In this document: piece by piece, positions 34,396 through 43,395 of the stretch
Numbering within the stretch: position 1 is the first letter of the stretch
Layout: each line of letters starts with the position of its first letter
Assembly (NCBI GenBank): GCA_012517355.1
Contig: JAAYVD010000056.1
Coordinates: forward strand, 1 to 60,462
Direction of reading: 5' to 3'
DNA length: 60,462 nt
Source: Candidatus Rifleibacteriota bacterium
GTDB lineage: Bacteria > Muiribacteriota > Ozemobacteria > Ozemobacterales > Ozemobacteraceae
Notes under the pieces: model-generated
What the model was told of the DNA's origin: nothing
The model's input: only the letters and a program-made list of their open reading frames with translations
Database searches by the model: none
Program-made: the position numbers and the translations under genes

Positions 34396-34484
34396 GGGAA
34401 GTCATCTCCTTTCGGTTTCCTGGTCCGGGGCGGGCGCTCGGACCGGTGCTGGCCGACCCGGACCGGCCCGGACCAGGGCCCCAT

Positions 34485-35348
34485 TCACCGGCCCGGCTCC
34501 TGCCCCCGGTCCGCCCCCGCCCCCCGGGCGAGCTCCAGCCGGCCGATCTGGCTGTCGCGGCCAAGCAGGATTTCCATGACCTGGTTGGCCTGCAGCAGGG
34601 CCACCACCCCGACCCGGGGGGCCATCAGGCCGCGATGGGGGCCGGCCTCGGCGAGATCGTCGCCGCACACGTAGAGAGAGCCGCTGCGGCGGGTGTGCAG
34701 CAGATCGTTGCGGCCCCAGCCGGCCATCCCGAGTCCCATGACCAGAGGTTTTTCCGGGAACTCGCGCATGACCGCCTCGACCAGCATGGCCTTCTGGTCG
34801 GCCCGGTCGAAAGCCTCGACGAGCACGTCGGCCCGGCCGAACAGGGCGGCGACATTGTCGGGGGTGACCCGCACGGGATGCGGGTCGACCCGGACCGCCG
34901 GGTTGATCCGGCCCAGGGTGGCGGTCAGGGCGTCGACCTTGCGTTGGCCGATCTGGTCGATGAAGAACTGCTGCCGGTTGAGGTTGCTGGGCTCGACCAC
35001 GTCGAAATCGGCCAGGACCAGGGTGCCCACCCCGACGCGGGCGAGGGCCACCGCGACGGTCGAGCCGAGGCCGCCGCAGCCGGCGATGCCGACCACCGCC
35101 CGTTTCAGCCGGGCCTGCACCCCGGGGGTGTGACGGGCAGCCATCAACACATCCAGTTCCTCGGCGGTGGGGATCTCGCCCCGCCGGATCAGCACCAGAT
35201 GGTCGCCTTCCTGCAGCCGGGTAGCCGTGGCCACCGGGAACCCGTTGCAGATGAACACATCGGCGGCGGGTTTGTACAAGGCCGACACCAGGGCCACGGT
35301 GGCGTCAGCCTCCACCTCGACCGGCCGCTCGTTGACGAAGACGTTCAC
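34485..35348 (-). CDS. ThiS-ThiF fusion: E1-type adenylyltransferase
   Basis: This 287-residue protein has an N-terminal ubiquitin-like ThiS domain (about 1-62, VNVFVNERPVEV... LVLIRRG) without a Gly-Gly end, then a ThiF/MoeB fold: VGIAGCGGLGSTVAVAL (ATP loop), LADFDVVEPSNLNRQQF (Arg and Asp of the adenylation site) and FDRADQKAMLVEA. Zn-binding CxxC pairs of MoeB are absent, as in short anaerobe ThiF proteins. I start it at the GTG at 35348 since the ThiS strand begins there, but no ribosome site precedes it; a P2 element ends about ten bases upstream. It should activate the adjacent small ThiS-like protein. Confidence 0.8.
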   Translation of the reverse strand: MNVFVNERPVEVEADATVALVSALYKPAADVFICNGFPVATATRLQEGDHLVLIRRGEIPTAEELDVLMAARHTPGVQARLKRAVVGIAGCGGLGSTVAVALARVGVGTLVLADFDVVEPSNLNRQQFFIDQIGQRKVDALTATLGRINPAVRVDPHPVRVTPDNVAALFGRADVLVEAFDRADQKAMLVEAVMREFPEKPLVMGLGMAGWGRNDLLHTRRSGSLYVCGDDLAEAGPHRGLMAPRVGVVALLQANQVMEILLGRDSQIGRLELARGAGADRGQEPGR

Positions 35349-35358
35349 GTCAGGGGAA

Positions 35359-35418
35359 TTACGGGGACACAGGACCAAACAGCCGGATTTCCCGCAAAAA
35401 AGTCATGTGTGCCCGAAA
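35359..35418. repeat. P2 palindromic element
   Basis: TTACGGGGACACAGGAC (35359-35375) and GTCATGTGTGCCCGAAA (35402-35418) are imperfect inverted repeats. The second arm differs by one base from the arm at 47643-47659. It sits just upstream of the ThiS-ThiF start codon. Confidence 0.75.
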
Positions 35419-35426
35419 CTTCCTGG

Positions 35427-35454
35427 CAGGGGCGGCCACGAGGGGCCGCCCCTG
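35427..35454 (-). terminator. strong GC hairpin between the AOR gene and the ThiS-ThiF gene
   Basis: CAGGGGCGGCC and GGCCGCCCCTG form a perfect 11-bp stem with a 6-base loop. It may end or weaken the ferredoxin-AOR transcript. There is no U-tract, so partial read-through to the ThiF-like gene is possible. Confidence 0.45.
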
Positions 35455-35469
35455 CGGGAGCGTGGACAG

Positions 35470-35551
35470 CCCCTTTGCGATGCGCGAACCTAGCGTTTCG
35501 CGCCGCCATCCGTGACGGCAAGGGGGCACTTCCGACGTCGCGGCGGTCGGG
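35470..35551 (+). repeat. P1 palindromic element
   Basis: CCCCTTTGCGATGCGCGAAC, TAGCGTTTCGCGCCGCC, ATCCGTGACGGCAAGGGGG and TTCCGACGTCGCGGCGG follow the reference copy closely. It lies between the AOR gene and the ThiS-ThiF gene. Confidence 0.85.
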
Positions 35552-35575
35552 AGGGCAGTCGGACACGGGGCCGGC

Positions 35576-37774
35576 CTATTTCAGGTGCGGCTTGACCACC
35601 TCGACCACCTCGGGCAGGTCGATGCGACAGCGCTTGAGGGTCTCGAGGGTGGGCACGCCGTTGGGGGTCCAGCCGCGGCGTTTGTAAACGGCGTCCATCA
35701 GCTTCTGGTAGCGGTCTTCGCGGTATTTCCGGTGGAGGGCGATCTTTTCCTCGACGGTCTTGCCGGCGGGATCGACGCCGATCAGCTCCTTCAGCTGCTT
35801 GTCATACCGTTCCTGGCGCGACTCGTACTCTTCCTTCGTCACGGGGCCCTGCGAGCGGTAGGGCGGCACGTCGTGCTGGCGCAAACCCTTCCCCATGCGG
35901 ATGTTGAAGACGCGCTGGAACTGGTAGACCGTCTCGGACATGGCGATCAGGCCATCCTTTGTAAGGGTGCGGCCGGTGATACCGGTGAAGACGTCGCAGT
36001 AGTTCTGCACGTGCTCGGGCACCTTGGCAGCTTCGAGCGGCGGGTGCTGGTGGTTGTCGGGCGGTTCGACGTCGTTCCAGGGCAGCTTGCAGAACCCGTT
36101 GAGCCCGAACCAGGTGCGGAACAGGGGGAAGTAATAGAGGGCCTCGGCCTTGTTCTCAAAGGACGGGATCTGGTTGTTGACCATGTCCATGAAGATCAGC
36201 CAGGCTTCATCGTGTTGCGGGCCCTTGTTGGTGAGGGCGTAGCCGCCCTGCTGGGCCAGCGACTCCTTGGACATGTACTGGCTGTATTCCAGGCCCTTCA
36301 CTTCCATGCCGATGTCCCTGATCAGTTGCGGGTCGCCGTATTTCTTCGCGATGAATTCCTCTTTCATCTTCGCGATGCCCTGGCCGACGGTGACCCCGAA
36401 GCCGCTGCCGCGAGCCATCTGATGGAGCAGTTCGAGTTGTGACTCGGCATTGCCCCAGGTCAGGTCGAGGCCGCCGGTGCGCTCCTTGTTCAGGATGCCG
36501 CGCTGGAAGCACTCCATGACGAAGGCGCAGGAGGTGCCGAAGCTGATGGTATCGATGCCGTAGGTGTCGCAATAGAAGTTGGCCTCGAGCAGCCAGTCGG
36601 GGTCGAAGATGCCGCAGTTGGCGGCGCAGCCGGCGGCCGTCTCGTATTCGGGGCCATCGACGGTGACGATGTGGCCCTTGTAGGGGCCGGTCTTTACGAC
36701 GTGACCGTCGGCGCCCTTGCTGCACTGCATCGAACAGCCGTACCAGCAGCCGTCGGGAATGCCCTGGGTGAACCGCTCGTCCCAGATCCAGGAGGCGATC
36801 TTCTTGGTGTCGGGGTGGTTGCCAAACTGAAAATTGTGGACCGGCAGCAGGTCGTAGTTGTCCATGATCTCGACGAGATGGGCGGTTCCCTGGCGGCGCA
36901 TCTTGCACTGCTTGAGGTCGTGGTCGGCCAGTTCCTTGTGCATCTTGATGCCGGCCTTGGCCACGCGATCGAGATCAGCGGGCTTGTTCATGTCACCCTT
37001 GATGGGTGGGGCATGGACGACGAGGGCCTTCAGCTTCTTGTCGCGGAAGACGGTGCCGATGCCGCCACGGCCGGCCTGCTTGAGGCGGGCGGCCTGGCGC
37101 CGCACGTCGAACCAGCTGAAGTTGAGACAGCCGATGAGGGCGTGATCGGCCCCCTGGCCGGCGGCGACGACCGAGACGTTGCGAAGATCGGCGTGGTCCT
37201 TCGCGTACATGTGGGTGAACTGCTCGGCGGCCACGTGGCTGTTGGCATCTTCGTGCGGGGCTTCCTCGATGATCACCTTGCCGGCCTGGCCGTCGATCAC
37301 GATGATGCACTGGGTGGAGGCCTTGCCCTGGATCTCGATGGCATCGAAGCCGCTGAACTTCATCAGGGGTCCGAAGTAGCCACCGACGTTGGAATCGATG
37401 GGAATGCCGGTGGTGGGGGAAAGGGACACGACGAGGGATTTCCCCGAGCCGGGATACTGGGTATTGCCGCCCAGGGGCCCCGGACTGATGATGATCTCGT
37501 TTTCGGGGTCGTTCCATTTCGTGGTGGGCTTGATGGCGTTCCAGAGATACCAGAGGCCGAACCCGCGGCCACCGATGAAGAGGTCTTTCATCTGCTGGGT
37601 GACGGCTTTTTCCTTGATCTCGAGGGTGGTCAGGTTCACGTAGAGGGTGCGGTTGGTGTAGCCCTGGTCAGCCTGGCGGGGCGTGAACGTCCATTCCTTC
37701 AGGACCTTGTGGGCCTTCCGCATCTCGGGAACCTTGTCGTGGTAGGCGGTGCGCTTGGTGTAATCGTAAGCCAT
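35576..37774 (-). CDS. tungsten-type aldehyde:ferredoxin oxidoreductase family enzyme
   Basis: This 732-residue protein belongs to the AOR family, which uses a bis-pterin tungsten (or molybdenum) centre and one [4Fe-4S] cluster, often to oxidise aldehydes to acids with ferredoxin. N-terminal family motifs are visible: FIGGRGFGLWYLW, PENEIIISPGPLGG, GKSLVVSLSPTTG and NVGGYFGPLMKFSG. Cluster cysteines are in CWYGCSMQC, with a further Cys near the C-terminal third. It is longer than Pyrococcus AOR (605), with extensions at both ends, so its substrate may differ; BamB-like enzymes are also possible. GGAGAAG precedes the ATG. It follows the polyferredoxin gene by 29 bases. Confidence 0.92.
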   Translation of the reverse strand: MAYDYTKRTAYHDKVPEMRKAHKVLKEWTFTPRQADQGYTNRTLYVNLTTLEIKEKAVTQQMKDLFIGGRGFGLWYLWNAIKPTTKWNDPENEIIISPGPLGGNTQYPGSGKSLVVSLSPTTGIPIDSNVGGYFGPLMKFSGFDAIEIQGKASTQCIIVIDGQAGKVIIEEAPHEDANSHVAAEQFTHMYAKDHADLRNVSVVAAGQGADHALIGCLNFSWFDVRRQAARLKQAGRGGIGTVFRDKKLKALVVHAPPIKGDMNKPADLDRVAKAGIKMHKELADHDLKQCKMRRQGTAHLVEIMDNYDLLPVHNFQFGNHPDTKKIASWIWDERFTQGIPDGCWYGCSMQCSKGADGHVVKTGPYKGHIVTVDGPEYETAAGCAANCGIFDPDWLLEANFYCDTYGIDTISFGTSCAFVMECFQRGILNKERTGGLDLTWGNAESQLELLHQMARGSGFGVTVGQGIAKMKEEFIAKKYGDPQLIRDIGMEVKGLEYSQYMSKESLAQQGGYALTNKGPQHDEAWLIFMDMVNNQIPSFENKAEALYYFPLFRTWFGLNGFCKLPWNDVEPPDNHQHPPLEAAKVPEHVQNYCDVFTGITGRTLTKDGLIAMSETVYQFQRVFNIRMGKGLRQHDVPPYRSQGPVTKEEYESRQERYDKQLKELIGVDPAGKTVEEKIALHRKYREDRYQKLMDAVYKRRGWTPNGVPTLETLKRCRIDLPEVVEVVKPHLK

Positions 37775-37803
37775 GTCGCTCTTCTCCTTTGCGGGGCGGG
37801 TCG

Positions 37804-38208
37804 TCAGGCGGGCAGGCCGGCGTGGTCGGCCTCGGCCATCTGCAGGGCGCCCTTGGGGCAGTTTTTCACGCACTGGCCGCAAGACACGCACTTGAAGGGC
37901 ACGGTCTGACCGTGGGCGCGACGCATCGACTGGGTGGGGCAGAAGCCGACGCACATGAAACACCCGACGCAGGCATTCTTGTCGATCATGACGATGCCCG
38001 CCTTGTTGCGGGAGAGTGCCTGCACCGGGCAAACGGCGATGCACTGGCCGCACTGGTTGCAGACGTTGATCTCGTACCCCGCGTCCTTCTTCGTCACGCG
38101 AATCGCGGAAAACTGGGGATCGTCGTTCTTGAAGAACGTCTGGGCGCAGACCTTCTCGCAGGCCCTGACGCCCTCGCACTTGGTGACATCCGGCTTCACG
38201 AACTTCAT
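37804..38208 (-). CDS. polyferredoxin, probable AOR electron-transfer subunit
   Basis: This 134-residue iron-sulfur protein has three CxxCxxCxxxC motifs (CNQCGQCIAVC, CVGCFMCVGFC, CVSCGQCVKNC) and an N-terminal KCEGVRACEKVC, enough for four [4Fe-4S] clusters. It resembles CooF/HycB/BamC-like subunits that pass electrons between a catalytic subunit and a partner. It heads the oxidoreductase unit, 29 bases before the AOR gene, and probably forms a complex with it. GGAAAGGAGCCGAC precedes the ATG. A weak TTGACT box is seen upstream on the minus strand. Confidence 0.92.
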   Translation of the reverse strand: MKFVKPDVTKCEGVRACEKVCAQTFFKNDDPQFSAIRVTKKDAGYEINVCNQCGQCIAVCPVQALSRNKAGIVMIDKNACVGCFMCVGFCPTQSMRRAHGQTVPFKCVSCGQCVKNCPKGALQMAEADHAGLPA

Positions 38209-38362
38209 GTCGGCTCCTTTCCCATCCCCCGATCTGCCAGGATCAGAGGAACGCTCCTATCTTGCCCGAGGCGGGGAACCAAGTCAAGAAACAGGATGCG
38301 TGCCCGGCCCATACCGGGGGGGGGACATGATAGAATAGGAGTACTCGCCTGGAGGGAACGGT

Positions 38363-39214
38363 ATGAGAATGCGTCGCCTGGGTTCGGTATTGCTCGTCGC
38401 CCTGCTGGTTTTCGGGGCATGGAACGTCTTCCCGGCCCAGGCCGGAACCGCCGACCCCTTTGCCGACCCGGTGGTCGTGGACAAGCAAGCCGATTCCGGG
38501 CAGAGCCCGGGCTCTGCACCCACCCCAGGGAAGGAGTCCACCCCCGCGGCCGCCCCGGTGGCAAAAAAGGCCGCCGCGGGCTCCTACACCGTCGTCCGCG
38601 GTGACTGCCTGTGGAACATCGCCAAGCGCTTCCTGGGGGATGGCAGCCGCTACTGGGACATCGTCGAAGCCAACAAGGCGAGGTATCCGAGCATCGCCAA
38701 GAACCCCAACCTGATCTACCCGGGATGGGTCCTGACCATCCCCGGCACCAGCGGTTCCCTCTCCTCAACCTCCTCTTCCAAACCGTCGAGTTCCTCGAAG
38801 CCCTCGACGTCCAGTTCCTTCACGCCCAACACCAGCGTGCCGGCTCCTTCGTCCGGAGCCAAGGGACCGAAGGCCCTCTACACCTGGCTGCAGCGGGCCG
38901 GCCTGTCCGGCGAGAACCTGCGGCTCGCCTGGGCCATCGGCATGGGCGAATCGGGCGGGAACCCCCGCGCCTACAACGGCAACTCCCGCACCGGCGACAA
39001 GTCCTACGGCCTGTTCCAGATCAACATGATCGGGAACCTCGGGCCGGCGCGCCTGAAGCAGTACAACCTGAAATCCTACGAAGACCTGTTCGACCCCGAG
39101 ACGAACATCCGGGTCATGATCAAGATGAGCAACAACTGCACCAACTGGCAACCCTGGAGCGTCTACAAACGGGGAACCTACAAGAAGTTCCTCGGCAGCT
39201 ACCCGCCACGGTAA
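38363..39214 (+). CDS. secreted LysM protein with lysozyme-like transglycosylase domain
   Basis: This 283-residue protein has a signal peptide (about 1-28), a linker, a LysM domain (about 74-130, YTVVRGDCLWNIAKRFLGDG to LIYPGWVLTIPG), a Ser/Lys-rich linker and a C-terminal lysozyme-like fold. The catalytic Glu is in GMGESGGNPRAYNG, followed by SYGLFQINMIGNLG. It should bind and cut peptidoglycan. A TAGAATA -10-like box lies at 38331 and TGGAGGGAACGGT precedes the ATG. It is divergent from the ferredoxin gene. Confidence 0.9.
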   Translation: MRMRRLGSVLLVALLVFGAWNVFPAQAGTADPFADPVVVDKQADSGQSPGSAPTPGKESTPAAAPVAKKAAAGSYTVVRGDCLWNIAKRFLGDGSRYWDIVEANKARYPSIAKNPNLIYPGWVLTIPGTSGSLSSTSSSKPSSSSKPSTSSSFTPNTSVPAPSSGAKGPKALYTWLQRAGLSGENLRLAWAIGMGESGGNPRAYNGNSRTGDKSYGLFQINMIGNLGPARLKQYNLKSYEDLFDPETNIRVMIKMSNNCTNWQPWSVYKRGTYKKFLGSYPPR

Positions 39215-39252
39215 TCGGGCGCGGCCCAAGGGCTCCTGATGGTGCGCCCGCG

Positions 39253-39606
39253 ATGACCGAGGCCCCCTCGCCTCCCCCCGCTTCGCGGGAAAGCGGTCTG
39301 CTTCGACCCGTGGTGGCCGGGGTCGCCCTCATCGAGGGAGTGACTGCCCTCTTCCGGTTCGGCCTGGGCCTCGAGTCGACGCGCGACACCGCCGCAACGG
39401 TCGGCCGCCTGACCGGCGGCATCCGCATCCATCACGGATACATCGGGGTGCTGCTCCTGCTGATCGCCCGGCGGCTGGTGCGGGAAGGCCCGGCCCGGCG
39501 CTGGGCCCTGATTCTCGGGTGGTCCCTCGCCCTGTCGGACCTGATCCATCATTTCGTGGTCCTCTGGCTGGCGACGGGCTCCCCCCAGTTCGACCTGGTG
39601 TATTGA
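39253..39606 (+). CDS. small hydrophobic membrane protein, function unknown
   Basis: This 117-residue protein has three hydrophobic segments, about 23-40, 60-78 and 87-108, with the motif RIHHGYIG before the second and LIHHFVVLW in the third. The paired histidines within membrane segments could bind metal or haem, but I do not recognise the family. It lies 38 bases after the LysM gene and is convergent with the lipid kinase gene. There is no good ribosome site before the ATG, so the start is unsure. Confidence 0.6.
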   Translation: MTEAPSPPPASRESGLLRPVVAGVALIEGVTALFRFGLGLESTRDTAATVGRLTGGIRIHHGYIGVLLLLIARRLVREGPARRWALILGWSLALSDLIHHFVVLWLATGSPQFDLVY

Positions 39607-39615
39607 GGCCCCCCG

Positions 39616-40545
39616 TCAGACCAGGGCGAGGGCCCGAGGCAGGAGGCCGATCTCGGCGGGCAGGAACCCGCGCGGATCGCCGTCGTATTCCACCTCGGGA
39701 GCCTCCGGGCAGGGAAGGATCTCCAGGTGGCGGCCGAACAGGGGGGGGAAGCGGCGCGTGATGCGCCCGGTGTAGACCTGGGGCAGCAGGGCCAGCAGCC
39801 GGGCCTTCGTCAGGGAATGCAGGGCCAGCACGTAGAACCGGCCGTCGTCAGGCGCGATGTCGACCGCCAGTTTGATGCCGGAGGCGACCCGTGGCCCTTT
39901 GCCGACGAACAGGTTGAACAGCCGGGGAAAGGCGAGGTCGTGACCGTCCAGGCGCAACCGGAAGGTCGGGGTGCCGTAGCGGGCGATGGCGCCGACGAGG
40001 GAAAGCAGGGTGCCAGGCAGGTCGCCGAACCGCCGGCGCAGCCCGGAATTGGCTCCCCGGGCCACGGCCGCCCCCAGGCCGAAATTCGCACAGCAACTGA
40101 ACACGCGGGTCACCGTCGGCCCGTCAGGGAAGACCCGGTGGGTGATACGGCAGACGTCGATCCGGCGGCGGCGGTTCGCCACCAGCCGATCGAGGGCCGT
40201 CTCCAGGGCGAGGGGGATGCCGTGATTGCCGCAGAAATCCGGGCTGGTGCCGGTGTAGAGCACCCCGAAGGCGGCCCTCCCCTGCTCGTCGCCCGGCCCG
40301 AACAGGCCGTTGATGACGTCGTTGATGGTGCCGTCACCGCCGACGGCAACCACGGTGTCGAACCCGCGCCCGACGGCCTCCCGGGCGAGGTCGGCCGGGT
40401 CCCCGTCTTTCGTGGTCAGGGCGAAGTCGAAGGCGAGCCGCCGCCGGCGCAAACCGTCAAACAGGGCGGGCCAGACCTCCCGCGACCGGAAGGAGCGCGA
40501 CGAGGGATTCATGACGAGGAACAGACGCGAGGCGGGAGTGGTCAC
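39616..40545 (-). CDS. diacylglycerol kinase-family lipid kinase
   Basis: This 309-residue protein has the DAGK catalytic fold: FLVMNPSSRSF at the start, VVAVGGDGTINDVINGLFG (the GGDGT nucleotide site) and GVLYTGTSPDFCGNHGIP, then a beta-sandwich C-domain ending in the EYDGDP region. The family includes diacylglycerol, sphingosine, ceramide and YegS-type lipid kinases. The start is a GTG at 40545 without a clear ribosome site; the ATG at 40512 would remove part of the first strand. It lies downstream of the ketosynthase/oxoamine synthase operon in the same direction, so it might phosphorylate that lipid product. Confidence 0.85.
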   Translation of the reverse strand: MTTPASRLFLVMNPSSRSFRSREVWPALFDGLRRRRLAFDFALTTKDGDPADLAREAVGRGFDTVVAVGGDGTINDVINGLFGPGDEQGRAAFGVLYTGTSPDFCGNHGIPLALETALDRLVANRRRRIDVCRITHRVFPDGPTVTRVFSCCANFGLGAAVARGANSGLRRRFGDLPGTLLSLVGAIARYGTPTFRLRLDGHDLAFPRLFNLFVGKGPRVASGIKLAVDIAPDDGRFYVLALHSLTKARLLALLPQVYTGRITRRFPPLFGRHLEILPCPEAPEVEYDGDPRGFLPAEIGLLPRALALV

Positions 40546-41008
40546 AGGCGTTGCCAGGTGGCTGCCGAGCGGTCTGGCCGGCGGGGCCGGGAACCCACAG
40601 CCAGCCTCCCACGCCCCGGGGGTCGCTGCAACCGGGCCTCCGCTGCCACATTGATCAGGATGCCCCTTTCGCCAATTCCCCCGCGTCCCCCCTTCCCCTT
40701 CACGTCTTCGAAGTGAAAACGGTTGGCCTGTCGCACCAGGGACACAGTTCCCTCCCGCGTTCCGATCGCCCGCTCCCCCATGCGGTCAGCCACCTGCCGC
40801 CCCCTCGGTCCGGATGCCCCACGCCACTTCCCACACCTCCCCATTTGAAACTCCAGCATTTCGACTGACGCATCAATGGCCCTTTCATCATCCACCCATA
40901 GATTCTGATAGTGCCGATCGTGCTGGCGACTCCCTTCCCCTCTTTCTCCCATTCCCCTGCCATCCTCGAGGTTTCTGTCGCAATGCGGAAATCTCCACCA
41001 TTCCCCCT
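40546..41008. other. 463-base region without a convincing gene
   Basis: This stretch is less GC-rich than its surroundings and strongly strand-asymmetric, with pyrimidine-rich plus-strand runs such as CTCCCTTCCCCTCTTTCTCCC. Short open frames exist on both strands, but none has a ribosome site or a recognisable domain. It could be a decayed gene or a long 3' region between the radical SAM and lipid kinase genes. Confidence 0.5.
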
Positions 41009-42304
41009 TCAGGTCTCCGGGTAGAGGCCCAGCCGCTGGTACAGCCGGGTGGGCTTCCCCTTTTTCCAGGTGGGAACCAGCTTCTCGGTGAGGTGGCGGG
41101 GAAGCGGGGTGGTGGTCAGGCCGTTCTCCTGAAGGGTGCGGTGGATGGAGGATGCCTCGGTGGCGCAGAGCCAGCAGGTGCCGGGCCGGGGGAAGTGCCG
41201 TCGCATGCGGGCAAAGATCGTCTTGAACTCCTCCTGCTGGACGTTGCCGAACGAGACGTTGAGGAATTCGCAGGGTTGCACCTCGCCGTTGGCGTTGAGA
41301 TAGAACCGGTCGATGCCGCCCGCCGTGCAGCCGAAATGCGTGGGCTGTTCCTCGAACACCTGGACCGAGGCCGAGGTGGCTTTGGCGAAGGTGCCGGGGC
41401 CGTTGTGCTCGAGATGGAACCGGCACAGGCGGTCGATCTTCTCGCGGGCCGCGATCATCTCGTCCTGGCGGCCGAGCCAGGCGCCGGCCGACTTCCCGTG
41501 GATGATCTGGACAAAGGCGCACCGCCATTCCTGGGCGATGGCCATGATGCGTTCGAGTCCGCCCTGCTCGACGAGTTCGGCGGTGGGGCAGCTGTTGAGG
41601 GCGACCGTGATGCCCGCCTCCCGGAACATCCGGGCGGCGTCGCGGGCGATGCCGAACGACCCGGGAAGGCCGGTGAAGCGGTCGTAGCTGGCTTCATCGG
41701 GGGTGTGCAGGGAGATCATGACGCCGTAGACCCCGGCCTCCTTCAGGCGCCGTGCCTTGTCGGGCGTGAGGAGGTGACCGGTGGTGTTGACCCAGATCTC
41801 GCGCCGTCCGTCGAAGGCGGTCAGCAGGTCGAGCAGGCGGTCGAACCGGAGGAGCGGCTCCCCGCCCTCGATGTCGAACATGGTGACGCCGAGATCCTGC
41901 ATCTCCCGGGCCGTTTTCGTCAGCAACCCGATCTCGAGATCGGCGCCTGTGTCGTTGCGCTGGTAGCAGTGGGGACAACGGTAGCCGCAAGCCTTGGTCA
42001 TCGAGAAGACCACGGTCAGGGGGCCGGGGTCGGGGCGCCGGAACTTGTCGATCGATTCCCAGAAGGCCGGCGAAGGGTAGGCGGGCAGGTAGAGCTGTAA
42101 TTTGTACAAACTCCCGGTTTGTACCACCTTGTTCCGGACCATCGGTTTCAGGAGCAGGATCAGCCGCCAGATCAGGCGGGCAAACCGGATCGGGCAGATC
42201 TCGCCGCGGAACAGTGCCAGAAGATACCGGAAGAACACGTGCAGCATCAGGCGGACATAGAACAGGCCCTTGGCCGTTCCGGTCAGGAACCGGGGTTCGT
42301 TCAT
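41009..42304 (-). CDS. radical SAM enzyme with SPASM-like C-terminal cysteines
   Basis: This 431-residue protein has an amphipathic or membrane-associated N-terminus (about 10-55), then the radical SAM motif CGYRCPHCY (Cys 106, 110, 113) and EGGEPLL near 147. The C-terminal third holds more cysteines (FGCTAGG, VQPCEFLN, CWLCATE), suggesting an auxiliary Fe-S cluster as in SPASM proteins. AGGAGGT precedes the ATG, which overlaps the SDR gene stop by four bases. It is the last gene of the ketosynthase operon and could modify the lipid chain or head group by radical chemistry; the exact reaction is unknown. Confidence 0.88.
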   Translation of the reverse strand: MNEPRFLTGTAKGLFYVRLMLHVFFRYLLALFRGEICPIRFARLIWRLILLLKPMVRNKVVQTGSLYKLQLYLPAYPSPAFWESIDKFRRPDPGPLTVVFSMTKACGYRCPHCYQRNDTGADLEIGLLTKTAREMQDLGVTMFDIEGGEPLLRFDRLLDLLTAFDGRREIWVNTTGHLLTPDKARRLKEAGVYGVMISLHTPDEASYDRFTGLPGSFGIARDAARMFREAGITVALNSCPTAELVEQGGLERIMAIAQEWRCAFVQIIHGKSAGAWLGRQDEMIAAREKIDRLCRFHLEHNGPGTFAKATSASVQVFEEQPTHFGCTAGGIDRFYLNANGEVQPCEFLNVSFGNVQQEEFKTIFARMRRHFPRPGTCWLCATEASSIHRTLQENGLTTTPLPRHLTEKLVPTWKKGKPTRLYQRLGLYPET

Positions 42305-43395
42305 GGGGTGACCTCCTGTGGCAGGAACTGGTACCGGCGCCACCAGCGGACGGTCTTGCGGACCGCCCGTGACAGCGGGGTGAAGGACGTGAAACCGAAC
42401 GCACGCTGCACCTTGTCGACGGCATAGACGTTGTCGGCGGCGAACATGGTGAGCCGCGCCCGGGTGAACAGGGGCGGGGAGGCAGCGCCGGCCAGGGTAT
42501 ACAGGAATTCGAGCAGGATGGCCAGCGGCAGGAGCAGGGCCGGCGGGAAGGGGACGGGCTGCGGGCGGCCGAGCGCCTGGCAGAACAGCGACCAGAAGGC
42601 ATCCATGAGGGGGACGTCGGGCTGGCCCGCGTTGAAGACGTGGAGGCCGGTCGGTTGGTGTTCGGCAATGGTCAGGACGAGGCGGGCCAGGTCCTCCACG
42701 AAGATGACGTGGAACCGGTTGCGTCGCGATCCTGGCATGAGGGGAACCCCACTCAGGACGGTCTGGCAGTATTCGAACGGGCCGGCGTGGAACTCGCGAG
42801 GCCCGAAGACCCAGACGGGGCGCACGACCGTGAGGTCGATCCCACGCCCCTCGGCTTTGCTCATCACCGCTTGTTCGGCCAGGGTCTTGGTCAGGCGGTA
42901 GTGGTTCATCGCCGAGGGCAGCCACGATTCGAGCGGGTAGGGCAGCAACGGCCGGTAGGGAGCAGCCTCGTCCTTGGGGATGGGGCAATCCTCCTCGCCC
43001 AGCACCGCGTTGCTGCTGATCAGGATCAGCCGCGGAGGGCGGGCCGGCGACCCGGAGCCGACCGGCTCCACAGCCCGCGGCAGGGCGTGGGGAGGGGGGG
43101 CCATCGCTTCCACCAGATGCAGGCTGCCTTCGACGTTGGCCGCGAAGAACTCGGGATAGCTTCCCCAGTCGGAGACCTTCCCGGCAGCGTGGATGACGAG
43201 ATCGAAGCGTGGAACCACGGCGTCGAGCAGGCCCCGGTCGGCGAGGTCGCCTTCCAGGATCTCGACGGGATAGCGGTCCAGGAACCGGCGGGACGAGGTC
43301 TTCCGCACCAGGGCGGTGACCCGGTGCCGGCGGCAGAAGACCTTGACCAGGTGGCTGCCGATGAAGCCCGCCGCGCCCGTGATCAGCACCTTCAT
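42301..43395 (-). CDS. NAD(P)-dependent extended SDR (3-beta-HSD/epimerase family)
   Basis: This 364-residue protein has the Rossmann motif TGAAGFIGSHL at residues 6-16, ILEGDLADRG, VIHAAGKVSDWG and the active-site pair in HYRLTKTLAEQ (YxxxK). A hydrophobic segment near 285-302 (ALLLPLAILLEFLYTLAG) suggests membrane association. Extended SDRs of this type reduce or oxidise 3-keto/hydroxy groups. In Caulobacter a similar SDR (CerR) sits beside serine palmitoyltransferase and an ACP and acts in sphingolipid synthesis. It overlaps both neighbours by four bases. Confidence 0.88.
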   Translation of the reverse strand: MKVLITGAAGFIGSHLVKVFCRRHRVTALVRKTSSRRFLDRYPVEILEGDLADRGLLDAVVPRFDLVIHAAGKVSDWGSYPEFFAANVEGSLHLVEAMAPPPHALPRAVEPVGSGSPARPPRLILISSNAVLGEEDCPIPKDEAAPYRPLLPYPLESWLPSAMNHYRLTKTLAEQAVMSKAEGRGIDLTVVRPVWVFGPREFHAGPFEYCQTVLSGVPLMPGSRRNRFHVIFVEDLARLVLTIAEHQPTGLHVFNAGQPDVPLMDAFWSLFCQALGRPQPVPFPPALLLPLAILLEFLYTLAGAASPPLFTRARLTMFAADNVYAVDKVQRAFGFTSFTPLSRAVRKTVRWWRRYQFLPQEVTP

